In this document: positions 27,350 to 35,321 of the stretch, in pieces
Numbering within the stretch: position 1 is the first letter of the stretch
Layout of the letters: each line of letters begins with the position of its first letter
NCBI GenBank assembly: GCA_015060535.1
Contig: SUYH01000011.1
Span: 62,001-126,000 of the forward strand
From: Prevotella sp.
GTDB lineage: Bacteria; Bacteroidota; Bacteroidia; Bacteroidales; Bacteroidaceae
Length of the DNA stretch: 64,000 nucleotides
Direction of reading: 5' to 3'
Notes under the pieces: model-generated
Seen by the model: the letters and a program-made list of their open reading frames with translations, nothing else
Told to the model about the DNA's origin: nothing
Database searches by the model: none
Translations under genes and position numbers: made by a program

Positions 27350-27409
27350 GAAAGTACTCTCGCTCGACAAAAAAAAGAAAAAATCTTTTCTTTTGTTCTC
27401 GCTTAATCG

Positions 27410-27417
27410 TACCTTTG
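27410..27417 (+). promoter_or_regulatory. -7 element close to the GT2 gene
   Basis: TACCTTTG, 18 bases before the ATG at 27436. A TTTG lies at 27392-27395 but only 14 bases away, so this is a half-site call. Confidence 0.55.
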
Positions 27418-27435
27418 CTGCATGAATACATAGAT

Positions 27436-28284
27436 ATGGCAAACTGGTACGATAAATACATGACTATATATGGGAAACCTTTCAGTGAGGTTCCCCAACA
27501 GGTAATAGATGAAACTCGTGATCGACTGGCTCGTCTACAAAGCCCAGAACCATTAGCTTCTATCGTTGTCATTGCCTATAACGAAGAAAAGCATTTGCAG
27601 GCTTGCCTATGGGCAATCAGTGAGATACAATGCAAGTATCCTGTGGAGATTATCGGCGTAGATAATGACTCAAAGGATCGTACGGCAGAAATCTATCAGA
27701 AATCGGGTATCCCTTATTATACAGAGTATCAGCATTCCTGTGGCTATGCCCGTCGTTGTGGTTTACAACATGCCAAGGGACGTTTCTACTTTGATGTTGA
27801 TAGTGATACGCTCTATCCACCTCATTATTATGAAGTCATGCTTGATCATCTTCTCAAACCAGGAGTAGTATGCGCTTCTGCTACGTGGAGCTATTTCCCT
27901 GATGCCAATCATTCGGCCTTAGGGCTGAAGCTATTCGAGATGACACGTGATTTATTCCTTTGGATTCAGCATTTCAAGCGCCCTGAACTATCTGTTCGTG
28001 GCTTGGTCTTTGCCTATAATGCAGACTATGGACGCAAGGAGCCCTATCGTGTTGATATCATTCGTGGCGAGGATGGCTCAATGGCTTTCAATCTGAAGAA
28101 ATATGGTAAAATAGTCTTTGTTCGAGACCGTCGCTGTCGGGCTATAACGGGCTATGGCACCATAGGCAATCAGTCGATGTGGCAAAGTTTTATTGATCAT
28201 GTGAAGATTCAGATGAAGGGTATCACTCGTATTTTCCATAAGACGAACCACTATGAGGATACTGAGGAGAACTTAGTGAAGTAG
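27436..28284 (+). CDS. Glycosyltransferase family 2
   Basis: A 282-residue GT-A enzyme. The start at 27436 (MANWYDKYMTIYGKPFSEVP) follows the TACCTTTG box; upstream in-frame codons are promoter and leader. Catalytic features: LASIVVIAYNEEKHLQACLW with the nucleotide-binding strand, IIGVDNDSKDRTAEI, and FYFDVDSDTLYPPHYY, where DVDSD carries the DxD metal site. The RGEDGSMAF segment near 235 fits the GT2 ED catalytic-base motif. There are no membrane helices. It stands alone between the AT-rich HipA-like module and the interlocked promoters. Confidence 0.85.
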   Translation: MANWYDKYMTIYGKPFSEVPQQVIDETRDRLARLQSPEPLASIVVIAYNEEKHLQACLWAISEIQCKYPVEIIGVDNDSKDRTAEIYQKSGIPYYTEYQHSCGYARRCGLQHAKGRFYFDVDSDTLYPPHYYEVMLDHLLKPGVVCASATWSYFPDANHSALGLKLFEMTRDLFLWIQHFKRPELSVRGLVFAYNADYGRKEPYRVDIIRGEDGSMAFNLKKYGKIVFVRDRRCRAITGYGTIGNQSMWQSFIDHVKIQMKGITRIFHKTNHYEDTEENLVK

Positions 28285-28404
28285 CATAGATAGTTATTGT
28301 TAGTAAGTTTTGTTCTACGAAATTTATAAGACAACCTTTATTATGTTTGCGATAATTGCATTTATGATAATCTTGTTTCACAGTAAGTTTTTTTATGTGT
28401 TTTT

Positions 28405-28435
28405 TTTGTAGATTGAAATCTTTTCTTTATCTTTG
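28405..28435 (+). promoter_or_regulatory. Promoter of the HipA-like kinase module
   Basis: TTTG (28405-28408), 19 bases, TATCTTTG (28428-28435), then 22 bases to the ATG at 28458. The module therefore has its own promoter, separate from the glycan genes. Confidence 0.78.
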
Positions 28436-28457
28436 CAGAAATTTGGAAAGAGTCTAT

Positions 28458-29261
28458 ATGGCAATTCCTCTTCTTGAAAGCGTAAAAGTGATAGAGCAAC
28501 AGTATCCAACAGGTGAAAGACCAGTCTTGGTAATGTGCTCAGACAAGAATGCGTATATCTGCAAGTATATGCGTTCGTCTATAGCGTCTTATAAGTTGGC
28601 CTGTGAATTGATAGGTTCAAAAATGGCGATGTCATGGCAGATAGTAACGCCTGATATTGCTTTTGTACGTATTAAATCGAAACATGGATCTGGACAATTG
28701 GTACAACATGGTTTATCAACACTCTCTTTGGGTAGCAAACTAATTGAGGGTGTGATAGATATTACTTCATCTGTGTGTGGTGACATTAATTCAACAACAA
28801 AATTGTTATACCAATTGATAGAGATTGCATTGTTCGATTTTTGGATAGCCAATGAAGATCGTAATGCCAATAATGCAAATTTGCTTTATGATGTGGTAAA
28901 TGAAAGGCTTATATCCATTGATTATGGTTGTATTCTTAATACAGCCACTTTTGATAATGTTGTGTCTCAATTGACTACAAATGAATCTATTCTTTGCTCT
29001 GATTTGTTTCAGCATCTATTGGGTGACAAAGAAATTCCTAATTTGGAAATTGTTTTGGGAAGGTTGAGTGAGAAATATGTGAGATATGTAGAGCGGAGTA
29101 AAGGACAGGTGAAGAATATTTTGGAAGAAATGCCAAAGGAATGGCATCTTCCAGATGGAATCGTAGGAGAGAAATTGGAACAATTATTTGATGAGCAATG
29201 GAAAACTGGTGTTTGGGATAATTTTGTGGAATGTTTAAAAGATAATATAAACAATGGGTAA
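28458..29261 (+). CDS. HipA-like kinase family protein (HipA_2 type)
   Basis: A 267-residue protein. The start at 28458 (MAIPLLESVKVIEQQYPTGE) follows the promoter. It shows a stripped-down HipA/PI3K-like kinase: Lys36 in AYICKYMRS is the likely ATP-contact lysine, WIANEDRNANNANLL at 129-143 is the catalytic loop with Asp134 and downstream Asn, and ISIDYGC with Asp155 corresponds to the DFG-type metal site. HipA proteins phosphorylate targets such as glutamyl-tRNA synthetase. This short family lacks the HipA N-terminal domain and has no HipB-type DNA-binding partner here. Its partner is the DUF3037 gene, which overlaps it by eight bases, a pairing seen in many genomes. The DNA is visibly AT-richer than the flanking glycan genes. 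Confidence 0.8.
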   Translation: MAIPLLESVKVIEQQYPTGERPVLVMCSDKNAYICKYMRSSIASYKLACELIGSKMAMSWQIVTPDIAFVRIKSKHGSGQLVQHGLSTLSLGSKLIEGVIDITSSVCGDINSTTKLLYQLIEIALFDFWIANEDRNANNANLLYDVVNERLISIDYGCILNTATFDNVVSQLTTNESILCSDLFQHLLGDKEIPNLEIVLGRLSEKYVRYVERSKGQVKNILEEMPKEWHLPDGIVGEKLEQLFDEQWKTGVWDNFVECLKDNINNG

Positions 29262-29616
29262 TTTGAGATACAGCATTATTTATGCAATGATTCGGCCGGA
29301 AATCTCGGAGAAAGTCAGTGTAGGGGTAATTATTCTTGATGACAAAGATTTTGATGTACGCTTTTCTCGTAAGAAATTGAATGCTCTTCAATGGCTTTTC
29401 CCAAAGAAAGAATATCGTTTTGTGTCAAAGGTCGTGAGTCAGTTGAACCGCAACAAGCGAGTTAATACTGTCGAAGACGTTAATTATTTGACACGCTATT
29501 CAAATAATTTGATAACTTTCTCACCTGTCCAAAGCGTTGATGTGACTCCGACTAAACAAAACAAAGAATGGATTTATCGCAGTTATGTGTACAATAGTGT
29601 GAGATCGGGTGTTTAA
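29254..29616 (+). CDS. DUF3037 family protein, partner of the HipA-like kinase
   Basis: A 120-residue protein starting MGNLRYSIIYAMIRPEISEK, with the DUF3037 core EKVSVGVIILDDKDFDVRFS (compare the family pattern of YSV....EFVNVGV). No enzymatic motif is evident. It overlaps the kinase gene by eight bases, so the two are co-translated and probably work together. Whether it is an antitoxin, a substrate or a scaffold cannot be told. The next gene begins 64 bases downstream and could be co-transcribed, but it belongs to the glycan group. Confidence 0.8.
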   Translation: MGNLRYSIIYAMIRPEISEKVSVGVIILDDKDFDVRFSRKKLNALQWLFPKKEYRFVSKVVSQLNRNKRVNTVEDVNYLTRYSNNLITFSPVQSVDVTPTKQNKEWIYRSYVYNSVRSGV

Positions 29617-29680
29617 TGTGGAAGGTCAATTTGTCAGAATATACGTCAATAGGACATTTTCAAATGAAAAAAAGATAATT

Positions 29681-30757
29681 ATGCTACCAAGAATTATTGC
29701 TTTATATTTGCCTCAATATCATCCCTTTAAAGAAAACGACATGTGGTGGGGAAAGGGATTTACAGAATGGACAAATGTGGGAAAGGCTAAGGCTTTGTTT
29801 AAAGGACATGAACAACCAAAAGTTCCTTCAGATTTGGGCTATTATGATTTGAGGCTTCCGGAAACTCGTGAGTTACAAGCTGAATATGCAAAAAGAGCTG
29901 GAATAGAAGGTTTTTGTTATTATCATTATTGGTTCGGTGGAAAAGAACTAATGGAACGACCTTTAAATGAGGTTATCGAATCGAAATCTCCAGATTTCCC
30001 TTTTTGTGTTTGTTGGGCAAATGAATCATGGCATAATAAATTTTGGAATAATGATGGTAAGATAGAAAAAAAACTATTAATAGAGCAGGAGTATTTGGGA
30101 GAGGTTGATAACGAGGAGCATTTTTATCGATTGTTTGATGCTTTTTGTGATAAACGGTATTTGCGACAGGACAATAGATTGATTTTTATGATTTACAATC
30201 CTTTATCGTTTAAAAATGTATCAGCTTTTATGAGACAGTGGAATCTGTTGGCAAAAAAAAATGGTTTAAATGGGTTTTATTTTATTGGTTATACAACAAA
30301 TTGTGATGCAATAAATTCTATATTGGAACTGGGCTTTGATGCTGTTAATTATAATAGAATTGATTCTTGTTATCCATCAAAGGGTAGCGTCGGCGAATTA
30401 ACAATAAGGTTGAAAAGGAAATTGTTTCACAAACCAGCAATCATATCATATAAGAAATGTATTCGTAATTTGTGTGGCGTAGAAGATAATGAAGAGTATG
30501 TATGCCCTTCCATTATTCCAAATTGGGATCATACACCCCGTAGTGGAATTAATGGTTTCCTATTTCATAATTCAACACCTGACTTGTTTTCTGAGCATGT
30601 TTCGATGGTCTTAAAAAGTGTACAAGGTAAAATGAATCGTTTGGTTTTCTTGAAGTCATGGAATGAATGGGGAGAAGGCAATTACATGGAGCCAGACCTA
30701 AAGTGGGGATGTCAATATATTGATACATTAAAAAGGGAGCTAGATAAATGCCAATGA
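29681..30757 (+). CDS. WbsX-like glycosyltransferase (GH99-like domain)
   Basis: A 358-residue protein of the WbsX / 'glycoside hydrolase family 99-like' family, found in O-antigen and capsule loci. The start is set at 29681 (MLPRIIALYLPQYHPFKEND); upstream codons overlap the DUF3037 stop and do not look like the family. Signatures: MWWGKGFTEWTNV, GFCYYHYWFGGKELMERPL, PFCVCWANESWH and the C-terminal SWNEWGEGNYMEP. The fold is a TIM-barrel related to endo-mannosidases. In biosynthetic loci it is thought to act in glycan assembly, but the reaction is not settled. The DNA is AT-rich like the kinase module. It ends 2 bases before the converging GT4 gene. Confidence 0.85.
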   Translation: MLPRIIALYLPQYHPFKENDMWWGKGFTEWTNVGKAKALFKGHEQPKVPSDLGYYDLRLPETRELQAEYAKRAGIEGFCYYHYWFGGKELMERPLNEVIESKSPDFPFCVCWANESWHNKFWNNDGKIEKKLLIEQEYLGEVDNEEHFYRLFDAFCDKRYLRQDNRLIFMIYNPLSFKNVSAFMRQWNLLAKKNGLNGFYFIGYTTNCDAINSILELGFDAVNYNRIDSCYPSKGSVGELTIRLKRKLFHKPAIISYKKCIRNLCGVEDNEEYVCPSIIPNWDHTPRSGINGFLFHNSTPDLFSEHVSMVLKSVQGKMNRLVFLKSWNEWGEGNYMEPDLKWGCQYIDTLKRELDKCQ

Positions 30758-30759
30758 GG

Positions 30760-31896
30760 TTATTTATTCAATTCTCGCAAGTTGTAGATGTCGCTATATA
30801 GGGTTTCCCATTGCGGCATAATAGTTTCAACTTTATACCTTTGTGACGAACGAATAGCCTCTTTTCCCATTTTTACACGCGTGTCATAGTCTTCTATTAA
30901 TCGACTTAAGCTATTTGCAAATTTCTCAATATTGTAACATTCTATTAAATAGCCATTAACACCATCCTCTATGATATCGTGTGGACCATATGGACAGTCA
31001 AAGGCAATTACAGGCAGCCCACAACTCATAGCTTCTGGAAGGACTAATCCGAAAGACTCAAAATATGAAGTCATTACTAGAATGGAGCTGTCTTTATAGC
31101 ATGCCATGATGTTGGATGATGGTTGGTGAATAATAATTTGGGTATGATGGTTATGAATATAATTATTAAGCATATTGATGTCCGGTCCTTCTCCGTAAAT
31201 ATTCAATGACCAGTCTGGATGTCTTTGTTGGACTATCTCCCATATTGACAGTAGATAAGGGATTCCTTTGGACGTTGTTAGCCGTCCAACAAAAATTACA
31301 GATCTGTTGTTGAGATTACTATATGTGTTATTGTTGTTCAAATGGACAATATTAGGAATGACGATAACATTCTGAGTATGTTTTCTCCAATCTTTTGCAT
31401 CACCCTCTGTTAATGCCACAAGAACATCTGCCTGACAATATGCTTTGCGTATATAGTTTCGGTGTAGTTTTATAAAGAATGATGTCTTTTCATTAAATTT
31501 GGTTGAGTCACACATAAGATGTGATTCTACGATGAGTGGGATATTTCCTTTATGACGTATAACAGCATGTAAATCCATCGGAGAAAGCCCTACAATAATA
31601 TCAGGTTGTATATTTCTAAAAAACTCCTTCAATTTTTTTCTGTATTTCAGTTCTAATTTTATGGCTGCCCATAGTCTCATAAGCCCTTTGTGTCTATATT
31701 GGGTATGGAAACGGATTCCTAAATCATGAAAAACAATTTGGGAATCTAACTTATACGGTGGTTTGTGTTGTCCTTGGTCGGTTGTTAGCATATATATGTC
31801 ATAGCCATTTTTTACTAAATAGTTCATTTTGTCTGAAATAACACGTTCAACTCCACCAAATTGTGCAAGTGAATTATATAGAAAAACTATTCTCAT
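30760..31896 (-). CDS. Glycosyltransferase family 4 (GG-ER-V paralogue C)
   Basis: A 378-residue GT-B enzyme. The start at 31896 (MRIVFLYNSLAQFGGVERVI) matches its paralogues; the upstream in-frame sequence contains the -7 box. It carries VGRLTTSKGIPYLLSIWEIV and donor motif ESFGLVLPEAMSCGLPVIAF with CPYGPHDII. The N-terminal half lacks the RREINFIN segment of paralogues A and D and instead has GLSPMDLHAVIRHKGNIPLI, so acceptor recognition has probably diverged. It is AT-rich and converges with the WbsX gene. Confidence 0.86.
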   Translation of the reverse strand: MRIVFLYNSLAQFGGVERVISDKMNYLVKNGYDIYMLTTDQGQHKPPYKLDSQIVFHDLGIRFHTQYRHKGLMRLWAAIKLELKYRKKLKEFFRNIQPDIIVGLSPMDLHAVIRHKGNIPLIVESHLMCDSTKFNEKTSFFIKLHRNYIRKAYCQADVLVALTEGDAKDWRKHTQNVIVIPNIVHLNNNNTYSNLNNRSVIFVGRLTTSKGIPYLLSIWEIVQQRHPDWSLNIYGEGPDINMLNNYIHNHHTQIIIHQPSSNIMACYKDSSILVMTSYFESFGLVLPEAMSCGLPVIAFDCPYGPHDIIEDGVNGYLIECYNIEKFANSLSRLIEDYDTRVKMGKEAIRSSQRYKVETIMPQWETLYSDIYNLRELNK

Positions 31897-31927
31897 AATA
31901 TCTATTGATAGTGAAAGTATGTTTTTG

Positions 31928-31935
31928 CAAAAGTA
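31928..31935 (-). promoter_or_regulatory. -7 element for GT4 paralogue C
   Basis: TACTTTTG read leftward, 31 bases before the ATG at 31896. It is divergent to the element at 31997; the upstream box is unclear. Confidence 0.5.
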
Positions 31936-31996
31936 GCAATTTTCTTTTTTATTGAAGAATTTTTCCAAACTTTTTTAAGTTTCCATCAGAAATTAG

Positions 31997-32004
31997 TATT
32001 TTTG
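31997..32004 (+). promoter_or_regulatory. -7 element for GT4 paralogue D
   Basis: TATTTTTG, 19 bases before the ATG at 32024. The upstream box is unclear. Confidence 0.55.
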
Positions 32005-32023
32005 CATCATAAAATGAGTTGAA

Positions 32024-33163
32024 ATGAAGAAAATTGTCTATGTCGTAGGTGGTTTGCTTGTTCCCAATGGAATGAGTTCAGTACTAAGTGCTAAGATTAA
32101 CTATTTGTCAGAGCACACTAATTATGAGTTGTATATGATTCTCACCGAGAAGGCTGGACAAGAGTGGTATTACAAAATCAACTCCAAGGTGAAGTGGGTC
32201 AATTTCGATATCAACTTCGACGAACTGGACACCATGCCCTTTTATAAAAAGTTCATCTTCTATCAGCTAAAACAACGTAAGTATAAGAAATTGTTTACTG
32301 ATTATCTGATGGAAATACGTCCTGACATTACAGTTTCTACTGTTCGTCGTGAGATCAATTTTATTAATGACATTAAGGACGGAAGTCGGAAAATAGGTGA
32401 AATACATTTTAATCGTGCTAACTATCGAGAGTTCAATAAAAGATGGTTGCCAGGATTTGTGAATAAATTTATAACTCATCAATGGGTTGGTAGCTTAATT
32501 CTGCAGTTAAAGCGATTAGATCGTTTTGTTGTTTTATCTCAGGAAGATTACGACAACTGGCCTGAATTAACAAATAAGATTGTCATTCCGAACTCGTTAT
32601 CATATTTCCCCAATTTTTTATCAACGTGTTCTGACGAACAGGTTATTGCCGTAGGTCGTTATACTTGGCAAAAAGGTTTTGATTTGCTGCTTCGATCATG
32701 GAAACTAGTTCATGAAAAGCACCCTAGGTGGATATTGAATATATATGGTAGTGGAGAACGTGAAGTATATATTCGTCAAGCACATGAATTAGGTCTATCA
32801 GTAGTTGTAAATTGTCATCCAGCTGTTAACAATATCTATGAAAAATATCGTATGAGTTCCGTTTTCGTATTGAGTTCACGCTATGAAGGGTTTGGTCTCG
32901 TAATCGTAGAAGCAATGTCGGTTGGTGTTCCCGTAGTGTCATTTGCCTGTCCCTGCGGACCTTCTGACATTATCCATAGTGGCGAGGATGGCCTGTTGGT
33001 TGAGAATGGCGATATCGATAAGATGGCCGATGCCATCTGCTGGATGATAGAGCATCCTGAAGAGCGATGTCAATATGGTAAACGGGCTCGTCGGAATGCC
33101 ATGAGATTCTCACAGGAGGAAGTGATGCAACAGTGGATTCAACTTTTTAACTCTTTGGTTTGA
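32024..33163 (+). CDS. Glycosyltransferase family 4 (paralogue D)
   Basis: A 379-residue GT-B enzyme starting MKKIVYVVGGLLVPNGMSSV. It is the closest relative of the gene at 23847: both share RREINFIN-IKDGSRKIGE and NRANYR, VGRYTWQKGFDLLLRSW and the donor motif EGFGLVIVEAMSVGVPVVSF with CPCGPSDII. The GGVERV motif of the other paralogues is replaced by PNGMSSVLSAK, so the acceptor loop has changed. The 3' end is coupled to the acyltransferase gene: the stop lies two bases before its ATG. Probably one step in assembly of the same glycan. Confidence 0.86.
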   Translation: MKKIVYVVGGLLVPNGMSSVLSAKINYLSEHTNYELYMILTEKAGQEWYYKINSKVKWVNFDINFDELDTMPFYKKFIFYQLKQRKYKKLFTDYLMEIRPDITVSTVRREINFINDIKDGSRKIGEIHFNRANYREFNKRWLPGFVNKFITHQWVGSLILQLKRLDRFVVLSQEDYDNWPELTNKIVIPNSLSYFPNFLSTCSDEQVIAVGRYTWQKGFDLLLRSWKLVHEKHPRWILNIYGSGEREVYIRQAHELGLSVVVNCHPAVNNIYEKYRMSSVFVLSSRYEGFGLVIVEAMSVGVPVVSFACPCGPSDIIHSGEDGLLVENGDIDKMADAICWMIEHPEERCQYGKRARRNAMRFSQEEVMQQWIQLFNSLV

Positions 33164-33165
33164 CC

Positions 33166-34287
33166 ATGTTGCACGAATCCCTGAAAAATGACGCCCAGTC
33201 GACCATCATAGATAGGCTACGTTTCCCGTTGATATTGTTGGTCGTCTTCATACATAGTTTTGGCTTGCCGTACGAAGGAGCGGAGCCAATACTCTTGCAT
33301 CGTGGATTATATGAAATCGTAAGGACAATGTTGTCTGGTATGATAGCTCATTCTGCAGTTCCTGCATTCTTCTTTATCTCGGGCTTTCTGATGTTCTATC
33401 GCGTCGAAGACTACTCACTTCCTGTCTATCGGAAGAAGATGCAGAAAAGACTCTATACCTTGTTGCTGCCTTACTTGCTTTGGAATCTTGTAGCTTTATT
33501 GGCATGGTATCTTCGTCTTCGTTCTTTGGGAATATCTGCACACATGATCCAGCTCCTTTATACCGATAAAGGATGGCTTTCTTTTCTATGGATTTTTGGC
33601 GTTGTGGGTGATGCTAATCGGGACATATTGGGTAATGTGACCCATCTGACGGTGCCTGCCAATCTTCCGCTTTGGTATTTGCGTGACTTGATAGTCGTTT
33701 CGCTTCTTTCTCCACTCGTCTATGTGTTCATCAAACGGGGAAGACTTGTCGCTTTGTCCTTGTTCATGCTACTTTTTTTATCTGGTATATTCCAAAATGT
33801 GCCAGGTTTGTCTTCTGTATCTATTGCCTTTTATAGCTTTGGGGCGTTCTTCAGCATCACCAGAACCGATTTCTCTGCCTTTTTTCACCGTTGTTTAGGT
33901 CCTGCACTCTTTATTTATGTGGTGCTGTTGGCATATATGGTAGTTAATTTCCATGAAAATGCGACAACTTTGCTTTTTCCTTTGTTACGTTTGGTAGGGG
34001 TTTTTGTGATGTTGGGAATTGCTGAAAGGGCAGTTCGTTATACATTACCTAGCCTGCCATCTGTTTTCTCTGAAAGTACATTTTTCGTTTATGCGATTCA
34101 TTATGTGCTTTTCCTATCGTTTGTCGAGAAACAGTTAGGGACAGCATTCTCTTTTGCAGACGAATACGGCCCAACTATACAATATCTGCTGGCACCATTA
34201 CTTAAAACCTGCATTTATGTCGGCATGTATGTTGCTTTGAAGAGAGTTCTACCCAAGCCTCTCTCTCTGTTTATGGGGCGTCGCTAG
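33166..34287 (+). CDS. Membrane acyltransferase 3 family protein
   Basis: A 373-residue inner-membrane protein with about ten helices, of the acyltransferase-3 (Pfam PF01757) type, likely O-acetylating a surface polysaccharide. ATG 33166 lies two bases after the upstream stop; an overlapping TTG at 33160 is also possible. Early signature residues include the helix-1 histidine of FPLILLVVFIHSFGLPY and FFFISGFLMFYR, both typical of the family; the LRF start of helix 1 is also standard. It is coupled to GT4 paralogue D, suggesting that both act on the same repeat unit. It shares a four-base CTAG overlap with the converging GT2 gene, where both stop codons coincide. Confidence 0.85.
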   Translation: MLHESLKNDAQSTIIDRLRFPLILLVVFIHSFGLPYEGAEPILLHRGLYEIVRTMLSGMIAHSAVPAFFFISGFLMFYRVEDYSLPVYRKKMQKRLYTLLLPYLLWNLVALLAWYLRLRSLGISAHMIQLLYTDKGWLSFLWIFGVVGDANRDILGNVTHLTVPANLPLWYLRDLIVVSLLSPLVYVFIKRGRLVALSLFMLLFLSGIFQNVPGLSSVSIAFYSFGAFFSITRTDFSAFFHRCLGPALFIYVVLLAYMVVNFHENATTLLFPLLRLVGVFVMLGIAERAVRYTLPSLPSVFSESTFFVYAIHYVLFLSFVEKQLGTAFSFADEYGPTIQYLLAPLLKTCIYVGMYVALKRVLPKPLSLFMGRR

Positions 34288-35225
34288 TCTTCGCGTTTTT
34301 TCTGATATTCATTAACCAGGTAGGTAGGCCTGTTTTTTGACTCGTTGAAGATTCGTGCAATATATTCTCCAAGAATTCCTATTGCTATTAGCTGCATAGC
34401 CCCTAAGAAAAGCATGACAGTCATAATGGTAGGATAGCCTTGAACGGGATCTCCCCAAATCAAGACCTTGGCAATAATCCATGCCATATAGCCTAAAGCC
34501 CAGATGGCGACTATCAATCCTACAAACGTAGCAATACGGAGTGGGGCCGTAGTAAAACTGGTAATCCCCTCAATAGCGAGATTAAACAGGGCGTTGTAAC
34601 CCCAGTTTGACTGGCCTGCTATTCGGTTGCCCCTGTCAAAGGTTATTTCTTTCTTCTTATATCCTATCCAGCAGAACAGTCCTTTCGTATATCTTTCGTT
34701 TTCACGAAGACCCTTTAAAGCATCAATGCACTTGCGGTCTAAAAGTCTGAAATCACCTACATTCCGCAATACCTCATAGCGCGTGGAATGGTCAAGGATA
34801 TAATAGAAAAGCATGGATAATTTTCGCCTTAGCCAACTCTCTTTGCCTCGCGAATTGCGCTTGGCGTAGACATCATCATATCCTTCTTCCCAGTATTTTA
34901 ACATCTCAGGAATCAGGGATGGCGGGTCTTGCAAATCAGCATCCAGAATAACCATACAGTCGCCTTTCACGTAGTCAAACCCTGCCAGCATGGCATCCTC
35001 TTTTCCGAAATTGCGCGAAAGATCGACATAGGCTATTCTTTGGTCTTTTTGGTATAGCTCCTTAATGACACCGATGGTATTATCCTTACTGCCGTCGTTT
35101 ACGAAAAGCACCTCCCAGTCATAACCAATTTCTGCTTCCATCAGTCTGTGGATTTCTTCATAGAGCTTGGGTAGTGAGGCCTCTTCGTTGTAACACGGTA
35201 CAAGTAATGAAACTAATTTATTCAT
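34284..35225 (-). CDS. GtrB-like GT2 glycosyltransferase (undecaprenyl-phosphate sugar transferase)
   Basis: A 313-residue GT-A enzyme with two C-terminal helices, of the DPM1/GtrB/ArnC type that makes polyprenyl-phosphate sugars for later transfer outside the cell. The start at 35225 (MNKLVSLLVPCYNEEASLPK) is fixed by the TATATTTG box ending at 35248; an ATG at 35246 is an alternative. Catalytic features: VLFVNDGSKDNT, MVILDADLQDPP with the DxD, and RNFGKEDAMLAGF. Hydrophobic segments are IATFVGLIVAIWALGYMAWI and TIMTVMLFLGAMQLIAIGIL. The divergent DUF6056 protein looks like an integral-membrane partner that could use the lipid-linked sugar. Confidence 0.88.
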   Translation of the reverse strand: MNKLVSLLVPCYNEEASLPKLYEEIHRLMEAEIGYDWEVLFVNDGSKDNTIGVIKELYQKDQRIAYVDLSRNFGKEDAMLAGFDYVKGDCMVILDADLQDPPSLIPEMLKYWEEGYDDVYAKRNSRGKESWLRRKLSMLFYYILDHSTRYEVLRNVGDFRLLDRKCIDALKGLRENERYTKGLFCWIGYKKKEITFDRGNRIAGQSNWGYNALFNLAIEGITSFTTAPLRIATFVGLIVAIWALGYMAWIIAKVLIWGDPVQGYPTIMTVMLFLGAMQLIAIGILGEYIARIFNESKNRPTYLVNEYQKKRED

Positions 35226-35247
35226 GTTATAATTGGTTTTCTGCATG

Positions 35248-35255
35248 CAAATATA
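35248..35255 (-). promoter_or_regulatory. -7 element for the GtrB-like gene
   Basis: TATATTTG read leftward. It ends 22 bases before the chosen ATG at 35225 and argues against longer starts. It is divergent to the promoter at 35266-35296. Confidence 0.6.
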
Positions 35256-35265
35256 CGAATTATCT

Positions 35266-35296
35266 TTTGATAAAAGAAAAAAAATATGTATTTTTG
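35266..35296 (+). promoter_or_regulatory. Promoter of the DUF6056 gene
   Basis: TTTG (35266-35269), 19 bases, TATTTTTG (35289-35296), then 25 bases to the ATG at 35322. Confidence 0.78.
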
Positions 35297-35321
35297 CAAA
35301 TGATTTATTTGCTTCAGCCCG

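Noticed and set aside
28458..29616. Classical hipBA toxin-antitoxin operon
   Set aside because: There is no HipB-type DNA-binding gene and the kinase lacks the HipA N-terminal domain, so only a HipA-like family call is made.
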